Below, piece after piece: positions 8,778 through 16,268 of a stretch of 64,000 nt of DNA (within the stretch, counting starts at the first letter, position 1; each line of letters starts with the position of its first letter). The stretch covers positions 315,890 through 379,889 of the forward strand of contig CAYZMM010000002.1 of the NCBI GenBank assembly GCA_964479535.1, in the 5' to 3' direction. Both the position numbers and the translations under genes were made by a program. Below the pieces are notes generated by a model. It was not told the origin of the DNA, ran no database searches, and saw only the letters and a program-made list of their open reading frames with translations. The DNA comes from S015-6 sp964479535 (GTDB lineage: Bacteria > Desulfobacterota > DSWW01).

Positions 8778-9473
8778 ATGGATCTTACGGTCCGGGAAAG
8801 AATGGAAGGCATCCGGGAACGGATTGCCGAAGCCGCCCTCAGGTCGGGACGCGACCCATCCGATGTCCGTATCGTCGCGGCGGTGAAACGCGTGCCGGTG
8901 GAGAGGATTCGGGAGGCGGTGGACGCCGGAGTGGAGATGCTGGGAGAGAACTATGTGCAGGAGGCCCGGAACCTGAAGGGGCAGATCCGGACGCCCGTCC
9001 ACTGGCACATGATCGGAAATCTCCAGACCAACAAGGCGAGACAGGCGGTCCGGATCTTTGATGTCATCGAGACCGTGGATCGCGGGAAGATCATTCATGA
9101 GTTGCAGCGGTGCGCCCGCGAAGATGGGAAGAGGCTGGATGTCATGGTTCAGGTCGATCTTGCCGAGGAGGCCACCAAGTCCGGGGCCGACCCGGAACAG
9201 GTCCGGGGGCTCATCGAAGAGGTGGCCGGCTGCGAGAACCTCCGCTGCGTCGGGCTCATGACCATGCCGCCTTTCTTCGATGATCCGGAAGGGGCGAGGC
9301 CCTACTTCGCCGAGCTGCGAAGGCTGCGGGATCGTCTCCAGGCTCTGGTGCCCCGGGGTGCCGAGCTGAGGGAGTTGTCCATGGGAATGTCGGGTGACTT
9401 CGAAGTGGCGGTGGAGGAAGGGGCCACGCTGGTGCGAATCGGAACGGCCCTGCTGGGGCCGCGGAATCCCTGA
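8778..9473 (+). CDS. PLP homeostasis protein (YggS/PROSC family)
   Basis: This 231-residue alanine-racemase-fold protein binds pyridoxal phosphate through the lysine in VAAVKRVP (K37). Further family marks are MLGENYVQEA, HMIGNLQTNKARQAV with the conserved HxIGxLQxNK core, GLMTMPPF and the phosphate-binding LSMGMSGDFEVAVEEGATLVRIG region. Members buffer free PLP and influence amino acid metabolism; no catalytic activity is established. It starts 12 bases after maf behind a strong GGGGAGGAA site, and proC follows, the widespread yggS-proC pairing. Confidence 0.96.
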   Translation: MDLTVRERMEGIRERIAEAALRSGRDPSDVRIVAAVKRVPVERIREAVDAGVEMLGENYVQEARNLKGQIRTPVHWHMIGNLQTNKARQAVRIFDVIETVDRGKIIHELQRCAREDGKRLDVMVQVDLAEEATKSGADPEQVRGLIEEVAGCENLRCVGLMTMPPFFDDPEGARPYFAELRRLRDRLQALVPRGAELRELSMGMSGDFEVAVEEGATLVRIGTALLGPRNP

Positions 9474-9490
9474 TCGCTGTGAGGAATGAC

Positions 9491-10318
9491 ATGACGAAGA
9501 AAGGAAAAGGTTCGCTCCGCCTGTCCTTCATAGGCGGAGGCAGGATGGCCGAGGCCCTGGTGAGGGGCATGCTCGATTCCGGGACCTACACGCGCGGGCA
9601 GATCGAAGTAGGGGAGCCGGACGGACGCCGAAGGTCCGCTCTGCGCAGGGAGTACGGGATCCGGGCGAACAAGGAGAACGTGCCGGTCGTTTCCGGATCG
9701 GACGTGTGTCTTCTTGCCGTCAAGCCCCAGGAGATCGCGCCTGTCCTGGAGGAGATCGGCCCCCATCTCTCCGCCCGGACGATCGTCATCAGCGTCGCCG
9801 CAGGAATCACAACGGGCTGGATCCGGGAGCGATCGGGCAAAGCGGGAAAGATCGTGCGCGCCATGCCGAATGCGGCCGCCCTGGTGGGGCAGAGCGCGAC
9901 GGGCCTCTATTTTCGACCGAGAATCGGGGAAGAGGCGAAGAAGATCGCCCTTCGGATCTTCGATTCGGTCGGGGCGACGGTGGTGGTGGACAAAGAGGAT
10001 CACCTGAACATCGTGACCGGCTTGAGCGGCAGCGGGCCTGCCTACGTCTTCCTCTTTCTGGAAGCCCTGACCGACGCAGGGGTCTACCTCGGGCTGTCTC
10101 GCGATGTGGCCGGTCGCCTGGCTCTGCAGACGGTTCGGGGAAGCGTCGGCATGGCCAGCGAGCTCGAGAAGCCTTTCGCGGTCCTGAGGGAAATCATCTC
10201 TTCCCCGGGAGGCACCACGGTGGCGGGCCTGAAGGCGCTCGAGGAGGGGGCGGTGCGCGCCGCCTTCACCAAGGCGGTGGAAATGGCGACCCGCAGGTCC
10301 GAGGAGCTTTCGCTCTAG
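9491..10318 (+). CDS. proC: Pyrroline-5-carboxylate reductase
   Basis: This 275-residue enzyme reduces pyrroline-5-carboxylate to proline with NAD(P)H. The Rossmann motif FIGGGRMAEALVRGML is at the N-terminus, followed by LLAVKPQEI and the central MPNAAALVGQSATG. The C-terminal signature GSGPAYVFLFLEALTDAGVYLG is followed by SSPGGTTVAGLKALEEG. The ATG at 9491 was preferred over a GTG at 9479 because GAGG lies 6 bases before it. The TAG stop is part of the CTAG that begins repeat element B, so the element abuts the gene exactly. Confidence 0.97.
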   Translation: MTKKGKGSLRLSFIGGGRMAEALVRGMLDSGTYTRGQIEVGEPDGRRRSALRREYGIRANKENVPVVSGSDVCLLAVKPQEIAPVLEEIGPHLSARTIVISVAAGITTGWIRERSGKAGKIVRAMPNAAALVGQSATGLYFRPRIGEEAKKIALRIFDSVGATVVVDKEDHLNIVTGLSGSGPAYVFLFLEALTDAGVYLGLSRDVAGRLALQTVRGSVGMASELEKPFAVLREIISSPGGTTVAGLKALEEGAVRAAFTKAVEMATRRSEELSL

Positions 10319-10493
10319 TGTCCTGTCCCAGAAATAGCTTTACAGAGAGTCGTGCTGTAATTGGGGACAGCCACCGATTTCCTCACTGCGCCAACCGTCC
10401 ATCAGGGCTGAGGAAATCGGTGGCTGTCCCCAATTACGCCCCAGCGTTGAAGCGCCCTATCTGTGCACCCTTATTTCTGGGACAGGATGCTAG
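10315..10493. repeat. Palindromic repeat element, copy B (most complete)
   Basis: Outer inverted ends run CTAG, three bases, CCTGTCCCAGAAATA on the left and the reverse complement on the right, ending in CTAG at 10490-10493. Inside, a second, perfect 29-base inverted repeat is built on GGGGACAGCCACCGATTTCC, flanked by AATT; its arms lie near 10360-10388 and 10420-10449. The double-palindrome layout resembles REP/BIME elements mobilised by REP-associated tyrosine transposases, but no transposase is present here. It directly follows the proC stop and could also act as a strong hairpin in either transcript. Confidence 0.85.
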
Positions 10494-10521
10494 GACGCGT
10501 TTTGCAAGGGAGCCGTCGTCG

Positions 10522-10866
10522 ATGGTGGAGAGGAGGAGGGGCTTGAAGAAGAAGTCCGGGGGAAAGCACCGCGGGGAGGCCTTTACGTTTTGGGTCCGCG
10601 TGAAGCCCAAATCAAGGGAGGATCGGATCCTGGGATGGGGCAGGGAAGGGTTTCTGGAAATGCAGGTGAGGGCCGTTCCGGAACGGGGGGAAGCGAACCG
10701 GCATTGCTGCCGCCTGATCGCCAGGCTGTTGAGGGTGCCTGCCTCCAGCGTTTCGATCGAAAAGGGGCAGTCCTCGGGGCGGAAACAGTTCCGTGTGGAG
10801 GGGCTGGCACGGAAAGAGGGCGAGGATCTGCTCGCCAGGGCTCTGGGCCCGCGGCAGGCGGGATAG
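10522..10866 (+). CDS. DUF167 (YggU family) protein
   Basis: This 114-residue protein has the DUF167 core: FWVRVKPKSREDRILG, then LEMQVRAVPERGEANR and a VSIEKGQSSGRKQFRVEG strand-helix end. YggU-type proteins are small alpha/beta folds of unknown function, often encoded near yggS and proC, which fits this location. The ATG at 10522 is used; a TTG at 10543 directly after AGGAGGAG is an attractive alternative and would remove seven basic residues. Repeat element B now separates the gene from proC. Confidence 0.88.
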   Translation: MVERRRGLKKKSGGKHRGEAFTFWVRVKPKSREDRILGWGREGFLEMQVRAVPERGEANRHCCRLIARLLRVPASSVSIEKGQSSGRKQFRVEGLARKEGEDLLARALGPRQAG

Positions 10867-10947
10867 CCCGTGTACTGCGGAAGCCGTCTGCTGTAGCTGC
10901 CTGGACACGGTATCTTCCGGTCGATTCGGGAGGTTCGGATGAAGGTT

Positions 10948-10976
10948 TTGCAAATCGGGCCGGGCCTTACTACAAT
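10948..10976 (+). promoter_or_regulatory. Candidate sigma70 promoter for tatA
   Basis: TTGCAA (10948-10953) and TACAAT (10971-10976) are separated by 17 bases and lie 58 bases before the tatA start. The -10 is near consensus. The sequence suggests tatA has its own promoter rather than relying on the DUF167 gene. Confidence 0.55.
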
Positions 10977-11033
10977 TGAAGCAGGAAGGCTTGTCTTGGC
11001 TGCACCTACCTGGTGGTAAAGAGGGAGAAGGAA

Positions 11034-11255
11034 ATGCTTGGCGGAGTCGGCCCGACGGAGCTTGTCATCATCCTGTTCATCATCCTGGTGATCTTCGGTG
11101 CGGGGAAGCTGCCGGAAATCGGGGGCGCGCTCGGAAAGGGCATCAAAAACTTCAAGAAGGCGACGCGAGAGCCGGACGAGATCGACATCACGCCTCCGAG
11201 CAAGGAAATCGAGGAGAAGAACGCCCCTTCCGAGGAGAAGACCAAGGGAGGGTGA
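11034..11255 (+). CDS. tatA: Sec-independent translocase subunit TatA
   Basis: This 73-residue protein has the TatA/E layout: a short N-terminus with GPTELVIILFIILVIFGAG as the single membrane helix, the hinge KLPEIGGALGKGIKNFKKA forming the amphipathic helix, and an acidic, charged tail. TatA oligomers form the transport path for folded twin-arginine substrates together with TatC, which is not encoded in the window. The ATG at 11034 was chosen over an upstream GTG because the MLGGVGPTELV start is standard and GGGAGAAGG lies just ahead. The glutamate after PT matches the usual TatA GxxE pattern. Confidence 0.95.
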   Translation: MLGGVGPTELVIILFIILVIFGAGKLPEIGGALGKGIKNFKKATREPDEIDITPPSKEIEEKNAPSEEKTKGG

Positions 11256-11265
11256 GCCTGGTGCC

Positions 11266-11405
11266 CTGTCCAGGAAATACGGGTGCAAATGTACGCCGCT
11301 TCAAATCGGGGGCGTAATTGGGGCCAGCCACCGATTTCCCCGGCCCGAATTGACGGTTGCAACAGCGAGGAAATCGGTGGCTGTCCCCAATTACCGTGCA
11401 ATTAC
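11266..11405. repeat. Palindromic repeat element, copy C (inverted, partly degraded)
   Basis: The left end (CCTGTCCAGGAAATA) matches the right end of copy B in reverse complement, including the intervening GAAGCG and AATTACGCCCC segments, so C is inverted relative to B. It retains both inner arms of the GGGGACAGCCACCGATTTCC palindrome with one mismatch (GGGGCCAG in the left arm). The far outer arm is missing and is replaced by a short AATTACCGTG repeat. C lies directly after tatA, so B and C bracket the DUF167-tatA pair. Confidence 0.75.
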
Positions 11406-11408
11406 CGT

Positions 11409-11457
11409 GAAGCTGGGGGATTGCCACGCTTCGCTCGCAACATGCGCCGCAGATGGG
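11409..11457. repeat. Dispersed 49-base repeat (copy 1, inverted to 14093-14141)
   Basis: These 49 bases, read as the reverse complement, match 14093-14141 at 46 of 49 positions. The centre is the GCGAGCGAAGCGTGGCAATC motif that recurs as an intergenic repeat in many bacterial genomes. It lies immediately next to copy C of the CTAG-ended element. Confidence 0.8.
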
Positions 11458-11482
11458 ACTTTTTCAACAGCCTCTCCCAGGC

Positions 11483-12595
11483 TCACTCGCCGCTCTGGTC
11501 CTGCAGGGAGTACTCGTGGACCTCGAGGCTGAATTCCGAAAGCTTCGCGGGGGGATCGAAGAAGATGAGCATGAATGGGACCGACTTGCCGGGCTCGATG
11601 TTGAAATTGGAGAGTGTCGATCCGTAAGCGTTCTGAAGGCTCTGTTCGATCTTCTTGCGGGAAGAGGTCTTGATCTCCGCTGCCGTGAGTACGTTGCCGC
11701 AGTACACGATCTCCTCCGCGGCAGGATTCCCCCGTTCGTCGAAAAGAGTCCCCTTCACCTGAATCGAATGGCAGGGGCTCTTGTAGCGATTCGTCACCTT
11801 CCCTTCGATGACGAAGACCGAAGGCCCCTTTCCAGCCCGGTCCTGAAAGCGCCCGTTCAGGTCGGAGATCTGGATCTTCCCGGACTCGAGGTTGCCCAGC
11901 GGCAGGGCGGCCAGGGCCCGCTGGCCGAGCTGCTTCACTTCCTGCCATGAGACCTGCGTTGCGCACCGGCTGGCAAGAAACCCGAGCGCCGCGATCAGCA
12001 CCGCGACCAGGGCGACCCCGATCCAGAGACGAAGCCGGCGTTTCGGCCGCTTCCTGCCGACCACCATGTCCTGGCCCAGCGGGTAGGGTGTGGAGAAGTA
12101 GTCGCTTCCGCCCAAACCCGTCAGTTCCGAGGCATCGTCCACGCCCCCAGGGTCGAGGAGCACGTCGTTCGCCTCCTCGTCCAGGGGCTCGTCGATCTCG
12201 GGGATAGACCAGGATCCGTCCGGCTCATCCAAGGGGGCCGTGGTCGGAACCGGAGCCGGGATCGCGGCCGGTGTCGGGACCCGGCCGATCTCCTCGTAGG
12301 CCCGGACGATGGCGTATGGAATCTCGTCCCTTTGGAGAAAGATGGACGGATCGAGGTCCGTACCGGTCTCCTCTTCCGTAGGGAAGAGCGGGGATGGTTC
12401 CTCCTCGGTGGCGGGGGTCGGGGGGTGTGTGGGAGAAGGCGGGCCCGCAGGCGACCCCGGGGGCCGCTGGGCGCCGTGGGGCCGGATCAGAAAGGTCCTG
12501 TTGCAGTTCTTGCAGTGGATCTCGATGCCGTCCGGAGCGACCGAGGGCATGTCCACCGTGTAGGTTTCATGGCATCCTGGGCATTCAATGACCAT
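11483..12595 (-). CDS. Zinc-ribbon/DUF3426 membrane protein
   Basis: This 370-residue protein begins with an MJ0042-type zinc ribbon (Cys5, Cys8, Cys28, Cys31). A proline- and acid-rich linker follows (about 40-185), then one transmembrane helix (WIGVALVAVLIAALGFLA, about 190-208) and an extracytoplasmic DUF3426 domain that starts near the ISDLNGRF strand. This architecture is frequent in Desulfobacterota and Myxococcota, but no biochemical role is established. The cytoplasmic ribbon could bind nucleic acid or protein while the DUF3426 beta-sandwich faces the periplasm; that is inference. It is divergent from the DUF362 gene. Confidence 0.85.
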   Translation of the reverse strand: MVIECPGCHETYTVDMPSVAPDGIEIHCKNCNRTFLIRPHGAQRPPGSPAGPPSPTHPPTPATEEEPSPLFPTEEETGTDLDPSIFLQRDEIPYAIVRAYEEIGRVPTPAAIPAPVPTTAPLDEPDGSWSIPEIDEPLDEEANDVLLDPGGVDDASELTGLGGSDYFSTPYPLGQDMVVGRKRPKRRLRLWIGVALVAVLIAALGFLASRCATQVSWQEVKQLGQRALAALPLGNLESGKIQISDLNGRFQDRAGKGPSVFVIEGKVTNRYKSPCHSIQVKGTLFDERGNPAAEEIVYCGNVLTAAEIKTSSRKKIEQSLQNAYGSTLSNFNIEPGKSVPFMLIFFDPPAKLSEFSLEVHEYSLQDQSGE

Positions 12596-12638
12596 CGCTT
12601 CTGCCTGGCCTCTGCATCGTCTTTCAGAGGCCCTTTGA

Positions 12639-12667
12639 TTGACCTTTCGAAGGGGCCTCGGTATCCT
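12639..12667 (+). promoter_or_regulatory. Candidate sigma70 promoter for the DUF362 gene
   Basis: TTGACC (12639-12644), a 17-base spacer and TATCCT (12662-12667) lie 121 bases before the DUF362 start, in the divergent gap after the zinc-ribbon gene. Confidence 0.45.
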
Positions 12668-12788
12668 GAAATCTAGTTAGTACCACAAACCGACACAATT
12701 TGAAAATTCACCCGAGTCACGCGGTCGTGCCTGTTTTAGGGACGCACCGAGATCGACCCGAAGCACCTGAGAAGGAGGAGCCGAGCCG

Positions 12789-13907
12789 ATGGCCAGAGCG
12801 AAGGTCGCGGTCCTGAAGACCCAACCGGAAACGGTGGTTCAGGACTACAAGAAGCTTATGGACATGGCGGACTACGACAAGTTCTTTGCCATGGACAAGA
12901 AGATCTGCCTCAAGATCAACGTTTCCTGGCAGATCTTCTATCCGGGCTGCTCGACCACACCCTGGCAGCTGGAAGGAGTGATCCAGAAGCTGCTGGAGGA
13001 CGGGGTGCCCAGGGAGAATCTGTACGGATGCCACAACCGGACGGTGGTCGTAGACGGGAAGATCGGTGAGGTCAACAACAAGCAGAAACAGATCGTCGTG
13101 GGGAAGCACGGGCTGGAGAACGTACACCTTCAGCCGGAGAATCTGAGCGAGTTTCGGCAGCTGATCCAGCAGGGGGAGTGGATCCGCTACGAGCCGAAGG
13201 GAGAAATGCTCACCCTGAACGATGTTTTTCCAGAAGGGATCTACATCCCGAAGAGGTTCCTCGAAGAGAACATCCTCCATCTGCCCACGGTCAAGACCCA
13301 CGTATTCACCACCATGACCGGTGCGATGAAGAACGCTTTCGGTGCCCTGCTGCACCACGAGCGGCACTGGGCCCATGCGACGATTCACGAAACCCTGGTG
13401 GACCTCCTGACGATTCAGAAGGAGATCTTTTCCGGTCTCTTTGCCGTGATGGACGGGACCTTTGTCGGCGATGGGGCCGGGCCGAGGGCCATGATTCCCT
13501 ACGAGAAGGACCTGATCCTTGCAAGCGGTGACATGGTTGCCATCGATGCCGTGGCGGCCCACATGATGGGCTTCGATCCCCTGTCTCTGGACTTCATCCG
13601 GCTCGCCCACGAAAAGGGGCTCGGCTGCGGGGACTTCCGTGAGATCGAGATCGTGGGGGAGGATGTCTCCAAGGTGAACTGGCGGTTCAAGAGCACCGAC
13701 AACTTCGCGAGTCGCGGCCAGAAGATGATCTACCACGGGCTGCTCAAGCCTTTTGAGAGGGCGCTGCTGCGTACCCCCGTCGTGCCCTGGTCGTATCTCG
13801 CCTCTCGGACCTACTACGACGGGATATGGTACCCCTTTGTTGGTAAGCGGCGCGTGGAGCAGATGATGGGTACGAAATGGGGGAGGCTCTTCCAGGAGAT
13901 CGCCTGA
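12789..13907 (+). CDS. DUF362 domain protein
   Basis: This 372-residue protein of the DUF362 family starts at an ATG with AAGGAGGAG eight bases upstream. Supporting segments are KICLKINVSW near residue 40, the central LPTVKTHVFTTMTGAMKNAFG block with its lysine and aromatic pattern, and SGDMVAIDAVAAHMMGFDP, all typical of the family. DUF362 proteins are often fused to ferredoxin domains, but no CxxCxxC cluster is seen here, so this is the stand-alone form. Function is unknown. It is monocistronic, with repeats on its 3' side. Confidence 0.85.
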   Translation: MARAKVAVLKTQPETVVQDYKKLMDMADYDKFFAMDKKICLKINVSWQIFYPGCSTTPWQLEGVIQKLLEDGVPRENLYGCHNRTVVVDGKIGEVNNKQKQIVVGKHGLENVHLQPENLSEFRQLIQQGEWIRYEPKGEMLTLNDVFPEGIYIPKRFLEENILHLPTVKTHVFTTMTGAMKNAFGALLHHERHWAHATIHETLVDLLTIQKEIFSGLFAVMDGTFVGDGAGPRAMIPYEKDLILASGDMVAIDAVAAHMMGFDPLSLDFIRLAHEKGLGCGDFREIEIVGEDVSKVNWRFKSTDNFASRGQKMIYHGLLKPFERALLRTPVVPWSYLASRTYYDGIWYPFVGKRRVEQMMGTKWGRLFQEIA

Positions 13908-13926
13908 CCCGGACGAGAATTCCTAA

Positions 13927-14086
13927 GTACTCCATCTCAACAATACGGTGACGCACCGAGGATGCCGAGGCGCCCGGCAGGCAAGGCGCGAGGAGGGCGA
14001 ATACCGGGCGTATTTAACCGACGAGCAACGCAGCCTGCCGGGATGGATCGGCATCCGAATGCCACCGTATTGTTGAGATGGAGTAC
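13927..14086. repeat. 160-base nested foldback element
   Basis: The outer arms at 13927-13950 and 14063-14086 are a perfect 24-base inverted repeat (GTACTCCATCTCAACAATAC and following). Inside are two more nested pairs, GGATGCCG/CGGCATCC and CCCGGCAGGC/GCCTGCCGGG, and an apical AATAC-GTATT mini-stem. The strand could fold end to end. It lies just after the DUF362 gene, has no coding capacity, and looks like a palindromic non-autonomous element or a structured RNA terminator. Confidence 0.85.
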
Positions 14087-14092
14087 GAAGGG

Positions 14093-14141
14093 CCCATCTG
14101 CTGCGCTTGTTGCGAGCGAAGCGTGGCAATCCCTCAGCTTC
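14093..14141. repeat. Dispersed 49-base repeat (copy 2)
   Basis: This is the direct-orientation copy of the repeat at 11409-11457 (46 of 49 identical in reverse complement). It immediately follows the 160-base foldback element, as copy 1 immediately follows element C, so this motif tends to sit beside palindromic elements here. Confidence 0.8.
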
Positions 14142-14323
14142 AATCGTTGGGGTCTACAGCGTAGGCTTGATATCTACATGGACCTTCTTGTACATCTCTC
14201 GCCGGCACTGTTTCAGCGACCTGCCGAAGATGCTGCCGTAGGCGACTTCGCTCCGAGTCACATGGCCTCTGAAGAAAGCCGTTTGGCAGACGTCCGCTGG
14301 TGCCCTTCGCCATGGGTCGGGTG

Positions 14324-14433
14324 CTTCGCTGCTGTCCGGTGTTCCGTCGGAGATTTGCGCCGGGCGACTTTGTAGGGGGAGAGGGAGACGGAGCCCAAGC
14401 AAATCGTAGACGGAACACCGGACAGCAGCGAAG
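14324..14433. repeat. Foldback element with 60-base core, copy E
   Basis: A perfect 25-base inverted repeat (14324-14348 with 14409-14433) encloses a 60-base core (14349-14408). The core is 55/60 identical to that of the copy at 24208-24309. It holds GATTTG and CAAATC near its ends, forming an inner stem, and a purine-rich centre (TAGGGGGAG). The element lies 47 bases beyond the stop codon of the minus-strand sugar transferase, at the 3' end of the polysaccharide operon. No reading frame of note crosses it. Confidence 0.85.
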
Positions 14434-14480
14434 GAGAGGCCCCGGGGTGAACGAAAGCGATTGCCTGCTGTCGGCCTCCT

Positions 14481-15899
14481 TCAAGAGGCGCCGCGGCCGA
14501 GGAGCACGGCGGGCAGCGTGCGCAGGATGATGATGAAGTCGAGCTTCAGGGACCAGTTGTCGATGTACTGAAGGTCCAGCTTCATCCACCTCTCGAAATC
14601 CACCTCGTTCCTACCGCTCACCTGCCACAGACCGCTGATCCCGGGCTTCATGCTCAGTCTTCTGTATTGCCAGGGTTCGTACTTCGTGATCTCGGAAGGC
14701 AGAGGCGGCCGCGGGCCCACGAAGCTCATCTCCCCCTTCAGAACATTGATCAGCTGCGGGAGCTCGTCCAGACTCGTTTTCCGAAGAAGCCTTCCGACGA
14801 ACGTGCATCGAGGGTCGTCTTTGATCTTGAAGACGGGCCCGGAAAGCTCGTTTCTCTCCTCCAGGGATTCCCGAAGCTCCTCTGCGTTGTGGACCATGGT
14901 CCGGAACTTGTAAATTCGGAACCTTCGCTTGTGGAGGCCCACCCGCTCCTGTACGAAGAAGACAGGCCCCTTGGACGTGACCTTCACACAGAACGAAAGG
15001 AAGAGGAACAGAGGGAAGAGGAGCAGAATCATCGTAAAGGCGCCCACGCGGTCGATCGTTTCCTTGAGGACCATCTCCCACGTTTCCATGGGGGAGGCGG
15101 TGAACGTGAGCATGGGAGTCCCGCGAAAATCCTCGAGATGCACCTGCGAAATGGTCGGGGAGTAAAGATCCATCATGACGCGCGTACGGATCCCCTGTTC
15201 CTCGCAGATCTCCAGCATGGAGGTGATGGTGTCCAGGTTGAGAAGCGGGAGGGCGATGTGCACCTCATCGATCGGGTTGGTGGAGATGACTTCCTGAAGA
15301 TCCTCCAGGGTGCCGATCACACGGCCGTCGTCCAGCTGTTTTCCCACCTCCTCCGGGGTCTGGGACAGAAAACCGTAAACGACCATGCCCCACTCTCGAT
15401 GGGCATGCAGCTTTTCGGCAACGGATCTGGCGCGAGTGCCCGTTCCGACGATCAGGATTCGGCGGAAGTTGTACCCTTTCGATCGGAGGCTGTGGAGGGA
15501 TTCCTTCAGGACGATGCGTACCAGCACGATGAGAACGACGTTGATGATACCGAAGAGAACCACGAAGAGACGGCTGATGTCGGTAATCCGCAGGAAGTAG
15601 CTGATCAGGATCAGCAGGGTGATCCCCTCCCCGACGGACCACATGGCGATCCAGGCCACCCGCGGAACCGTGTCCAGCCGGCGGGATTCGTACATTCCGT
15701 TGATGCGGAAGAGAATGTACCAGACGGGGAGGACGAAGTAGAGGCCCGGGATGTACCGTTTGAGCTGGTCAAGGAACGGCAGAGCCGGGGAGAAGACCGC
15801 ATTGTAGACGAGTACGGCCGCAACCAGGGAAAGGCAGGTCACGACAAGATCGAGAATGACGTTGACTCGTCTGAAAACCGTTGCTTTTTGCTTCAACAT
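14481..15899 (-). CDS. Polyprenyl-phosphate sugar phosphotransferase (WcaJ/WbaP-like)
   Basis: This 472-residue membrane enzyme transfers a sugar phosphate from a nucleotide sugar to undecaprenyl phosphate, starting assembly of a polysaccharide repeat unit. It has several N-terminal transmembrane helices, a Rossmann-like CoA_binding_3 domain with ILIVGTGTRARSVAEKL, another membrane helix near 290, and the C-terminal Bac_transf domain. The latter shows KFRTMV, TSLDELPQLINVLKGEMSFV, GPRPPLPSE and GISGLWQVSGRN. The full length and fused domain fit the undecaprenyl-phosphate glucose phosphotransferase type; the sugar cannot be read from sequence. It marks one end of the polysaccharide locus. Confidence 0.95.
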   Translation of the reverse strand: MLKQKATVFRRVNVILDLVVTCLSLVAAVLVYNAVFSPALPFLDQLKRYIPGLYFVLPVWYILFRINGMYESRRLDTVPRVAWIAMWSVGEGITLLILISYFLRITDISRLFVVLFGIINVVLIVLVRIVLKESLHSLRSKGYNFRRILIVGTGTRARSVAEKLHAHREWGMVVYGFLSQTPEEVGKQLDDGRVIGTLEDLQEVISTNPIDEVHIALPLLNLDTITSMLEICEEQGIRTRVMMDLYSPTISQVHLEDFRGTPMLTFTASPMETWEMVLKETIDRVGAFTMILLLFPLFLFLSFCVKVTSKGPVFFVQERVGLHKRRFRIYKFRTMVHNAEELRESLEERNELSGPVFKIKDDPRCTFVGRLLRKTSLDELPQLINVLKGEMSFVGPRPPLPSEITKYEPWQYRRLSMKPGISGLWQVSGRNEVDFERWMKLDLQYIDNWSLKLDFIIILRTLPAVLLGRGAS

Positions 15900-15986
15900 A
15901 GTGTGCGTGCTGTCTGACGGTCCTCGGTCCCGGTCGACGTTGAAGAGCAGGAAGGGTCTCCTGAATGATCCTTGGGCGTCCGCCCG

Positions 15987-16157
15987 TCAAGGCCCCTTCC
16001 CCAACAGGGTAATCGCTTCGAAAAAGATCCTCAAAGACAAGTATGCCGAGCCGATCCCGCAGAGCAAGCCGAAGATTCCCCACCAGTTCACCTTTCCGGC
16101 TCCCTGGTTTCCTGCCTCCCGCTCCTGCCCTCCATCTTTCGGTCGCGTTTCGTCCAT
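15987..16157 (-). CDS. Small single-helix membrane protein
   Basis: This 56-residue protein has a charged N-terminus (MDETRPKDGGQEREAGNQ) followed by one hydrophobic segment (WWGIFGLLCGIGSAYLSLRI). The ATG at 16157 has GGGAGAGG seven bases ahead, and a TTGACA-type promoter lies farther upstream. It is the gene immediately before the sugar transferase on the same strand and may be co-transcribed with it. No family is recognised. Short membrane partners are common beside polysaccharide initiating enzymes, but a role here is only suggested by position. Confidence 0.5.
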   Translation of the reverse strand: MDETRPKDGGQEREAGNQGAGKVNWWGIFGLLCGIGSAYLSLRIFFEAITLLGKGP

Positions 16158-16224
16158 TTCCGAACCTCTCCCGGAACCCGGCATGTCCAGGGCCCTTGAA
16201 GCCGCCAGCCCCTCCTACCCAAGG

Positions 16225-16253
16225 ACGTTAGCAGCCGGAGAGAGCGCTGTCAA
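16225..16253 (-). promoter_or_regulatory. Candidate promoter for small membrane protein and sugar transferase
   Basis: On the minus strand TTGACA (16248-16253) and TAACGT (16225-16230) are 17 bases apart, about 68 bases upstream of the small gene at 16157. The -35 is perfect and the -10 weak. Confidence 0.4.
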
Positions 16254-16268
16254 AAAAGAACCGTTGTT

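Noticed and set aside
10360..10449. Intrinsic terminator for proC
   Set aside because: The perfect palindrome is strong, but there is no T-run on either strand and it is part of a mobile-looking repeat, so I list it as a repeat only.
13937..14143. Short minus-strand frames inside the foldback element
   Set aside because: They follow the inverted-repeat sequence and depend on repeat structure; there is no ribosome site or family match.
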